Made by a program: the position numbers and the translations under genes. A stretch of DNA of 8,480 nt from Phycisphaerae bacterium (GTDB taxonomy: Bacteria; Planctomycetota; Phycisphaerae; SM23-33), in contig DAOVQV010000044.1 of NCBI GenBank assembly GCA_030628445.1, positions 1 through 8,480 of the forward strand. Direction: 5' to 3'. This document shows positions 6,914 through 8,480 of the stretch, in pieces. The notes under the pieces are model-generated. The model was not told the DNA's origin. It saw only the letters and a list, made by a program, of their open reading frames with translations, and did no database searches. How positions within the stretch are numbered: position 1 is the stretch's first letter; every line of letters starts with the position of its first letter.

Positions 6914-7764
6914 TGAGTCGTCTTTTTCGCACTGGAGAAATGACCGAACAAGAGCCTATCCTGCGGCTGGAAGGTGTCCATAAGGCCTTCGACGCCCATG
7001 TCGTGCTCGACGGGGTCGATCTTGCCGTAGCTGCGGGTAAGACTACGGTGGTGATCGGGCCTTCGGCGTGCGGTAAGAGTGTGCTTTTGAAGCATTTCGT
7101 CGGCCTGCTGAGGCCCGACCGCGGGAAGGTGTTCTTCGGGTCCTATGAGATATCGTCCATGTCCGAGCGCCGGCTCGTCAAGATTCGCCGTCGGATCGGG
7201 TTTCTTTTCCAGGGCGGTGCTTTGTTCGATTCGATGACGGTGGCCGACAACGTCCAGTTCCCGCTCGTCGAACACAACGTCGGGACGGCGCTGCAGCGGG
7301 TGGGCAGGTGCAAGGACGTCCTGGCCCTGGTGGGCCTGGAGGACGTCATGGACAAGTACCCCGAGGAGCTTTCGGGCGGGCAGAAGAAGCGGGTGGCGCT
7401 GGCGAGGGCGATTGCGCTGGACCCGGAGGTGATCCTGTACGACGAGCCGACCACCGGGCTGGATCCGATCCGCGCCGATCTGATCAACGAGCTGATAATC
7501 AAACTGCAGGACGCGTTGGCGACGACAGCCGTCGTCGTTACGCACGATATGAGTTCGGCGCGCAAGGTCGGCGATCGTATCGTGATGCTTCACGAGGGGC
7601 GGTTCATCGCCGACGCCACGCCGCAATCGCTGGATTCGACCGGCGACGAGGTCGTAGCCCGGTTCGTCGAGGGCAAGGCCAGCCCCGAAGAGCTCGCCGA
7701 GCTGGAGACGGGTCGCCTCCTCAAGGGCGAGACTCGCAATAACGATGCGGAGAAAAGCGAATGA
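6913..7764 (+). CDS. mlaF: MlaF-type ABC transporter ATP-binding protein (lipid transport)
   Basis: ATPase of an Mla/MCE lipid transporter at the cytoplasmic face of the inner membrane, driving lipid movement between inner and outer membranes. In the 283-residue protein: Walker A GPSACGKS (49-56), Q-loop Gln100 within GFLFQGGALFDSMTV (a hallmark of the MlaF/Mkl group), signature LSGGQKKR (153-160), Walker B ILYDE with Glu178, D-loop TTGLDP, switch His211 in VVVTHD. The chosen ATG overlaps the stop of the acetyltransferase by one base (TGATG), which suits translational coupling. An alternative start is the ATG at 6940 (MTEQEPILRLEG), closer to usual MlaF N-termini, but its GGAG is only two bases away. 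The next gene, an MCE protein, overlaps by four bases and supports the assignment. The MlaE permease usually found just before mlaF is absent from this window. Confidence 0.92.
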   Translation: MSRLFRTGEMTEQEPILRLEGVHKAFDAHVVLDGVDLAVAAGKTTVVIGPSACGKSVLLKHFVGLLRPDRGKVFFGSYEISSMSERRLVKIRRRIGFLFQGGALFDSMTVADNVQFPLVEHNVGTALQRVGRCKDVLALVGLEDVMDKYPEELSGGQKKRVALARAIALDPEVILYDEPTTGLDPIRADLINELIIKLQDALATTAVVVTHDMSSARKVGDRIVMLHEGRFIADATPQSLDSTGDEVVARFVEGKASPEELAELETGRLLKGETRNNDAEKSE

Positions 7765-8480
7765 ACCAGTACAAGCGAAACGTCGCCGTGGGCCTGACCG
7801 TGCTCATATCGCTGGGACTTATGGCGGGTATGATCGTGTTGTTCACGGGGCTGCCGGAGGTGTTCCAGGGCGGATACGTGTTGCATATGCATTTCCCGGC
7901 GACCGGGAACGCACAGAAAAGCGACCTGGTGCACCTGTCGGGGATTCGCGTCGGGAGGATCACCGATATAGCGTTTACCGACCCGAACGACCCTTCCAGA
8001 GGCGTGACGATAACGGCGAGGATCGACGGGGACGTTCGGATACCGGGCAGCGCCGTCGCTTACGTCACCAAGAGCATGGTCGGCCCGTCGTATGTGGAGT
8101 TGAAGCCCGACGGACCGCCGCGATACGACCCGAGGACCGGGCGGCTCTGGCGGTTTCTTCCGGCTGACGGGCCTGTGGCCGTCGAAGGGTTTGTCCGGGG
8201 TGGGGACCCGATGGAGCAGCTTCGCCCGGCTATGGAATCCCTGGCGAAGGTCGCCGAGAGCGTCAACTCCCTGATCAGCCCACCCGAACCCCTCTCCACG
8301 GCGCCCGCGACGCAGATGGCGCCGCGGCGTGAAGGGCTCTCGGAAACAGTCGTCAAGCTGAACCGAACCTTGGACGCCCTGGAGGCGCTGGTTGGTGATG
8401 AAAAGATGCGGACCGAACTGAAGACCGCCACGGCCAACCTCGCCGAAGCGACGGAAAAAGCCAAGGATGTCATGGACGCC
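7761..8480 (+). CDS. MlaD/MCE-domain lipid-binding protein (3' end cut by window)
   Basis: Substrate-binding partner of the MlaF-type ATPase, anchored in the inner membrane with its MCE domain in the periplasm. It begins with the ATGA overlap with the preceding stop (7761-7764) and stays open for 240 codons to the window edge, so the C-terminus is missing. Residues 8-31 form one hydrophobic anchor helix after a short positively charged start (KR). The MCE domain follows from about residue 39, with the typical ATG...VHLSGIRVGRI (47-67) and ending near SMVGPSYVELKP (105-116). Then come a proline/glycine-rich strand section (DPRTGRLWRFLPADGPVAVEG) and, from about residue 150, long helical heptad-like sequence (LAKVAESVNSL, LNRTLDALEAL, ELKTATANLAEATEKAKDVM). 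Helical tails of this kind are common in single-MCE proteins and can form tubes or needles that bridge the periplasm. Family assignment is firm; the transported lipid is unknown. Confidence 0.9.
   Translation, partial: MNQYKRNVAVGLTVLISLGLMAGMIVLFTGLPEVFQGGYVLHMHFPATGNAQKSDLVHLSGIRVGRITDIAFTDPNDPSRGVTITARIDGDVRIPGSAVAYVTKSMVGPSYVELKPDGPPRYDPRTGRLWRFLPADGPVAVEGFVRGGDPMEQLRPAMESLAKVAESVNSLISPPEPLSTAPATQMAPRREGLSETVVKLNRTLDALEALVGDEKMRTELKTATANLAEATEKAKDVMDA

Noticed and set aside
6499..7626. 375-codon open frame on the minus strand opposite the acetyltransferase and mlaF
   Set aside because: It crosses two well-supported genes, has no recognisable domain and is rich in the His/Arg/Pro runs typical of shadow frames.
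1..8480. Search by eye for CRISPR repeats, tRNA cloverleafs, transposase genes, terminal inverted repeats and integration sites
   Set aside because: None found; coding sequence and motifs account for nearly all of the window.

Overview
The window is a high-GC bacterial chromosome segment (GC looks to be around 60%; I did not compute it), densely packed with ordinary-looking protein genes. It has no tRNA, rRNA, CRISPR array, insertion sequence or phage signature that I can see. The gene set (a GH116 enzyme of the 'CTHVWNYEQ' type, a free-standing acetylglutamate-synthase-type acetyltransferase, zwf next to a DevB-type pgl, and an Mla/MCE lipid-transport pair) would suit a Planctomycetota/Phycisphaerae-like Gram-negative lineage. 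That placement rests on remembered family flavour, not on a search.

Layout. (1) 1-996, plus strand: the end of an OppF/DppF-type peptide ABC-transporter ATPase whose true start lies before the window. (2) 997-1198: a 202-base gap between convergent genes, holding one imperfect GC-rich hairpin that could end transcription from both sides. (3) 3527 down to 1199, minus strand: zwf (glucose-6-phosphate dehydrogenase) followed after 25 bases by pgl (6-phosphogluconolactonase). These are the first two steps of the oxidative pentose phosphate pathway, clearly one operon. (4) 3528-3748: the divergent control region between zwf and the next plus-strand gene. It holds good ribosome binding sites on both sides and a plausible sigma-70-like promoter for the plus strand. 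(5) 3749-8480, plus strand: a tight four-gene run. It comprises a GH116 (GBA2-like) glycoside hydrolase, a GNAT acetyltransferase of N-acetylglutamate-synthase type, an MlaF-type ABC ATPase, and an MlaD/MCE substrate-binding protein cut by the window end. Junctions are a 12-base gap, a 1-base overlap and a 4-base overlap, so these are probably co-transcribed.

How the genes may work together. The divergent pair suggests carbon flow from a beta-glucoside, cleaved by the GH116 enzyme, to glucose, glucose 6-phosphate, and then Zwf and Pgl to give NADPH and pentoses. This is inference. The MlaF and MlaD-like proteins are parts of a lipid transporter that moves lipid between the inner and outer membranes, but the MlaE permease expected just before mlaF is not there. 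I found no clear candidate for a new defence, mobile or regulatory system. The most interesting points are the unusual operon company of the GH116 gene, a cysteine cluster beside its predicted nucleophile, and a lost cysteine in the peptide-transporter ATPase.
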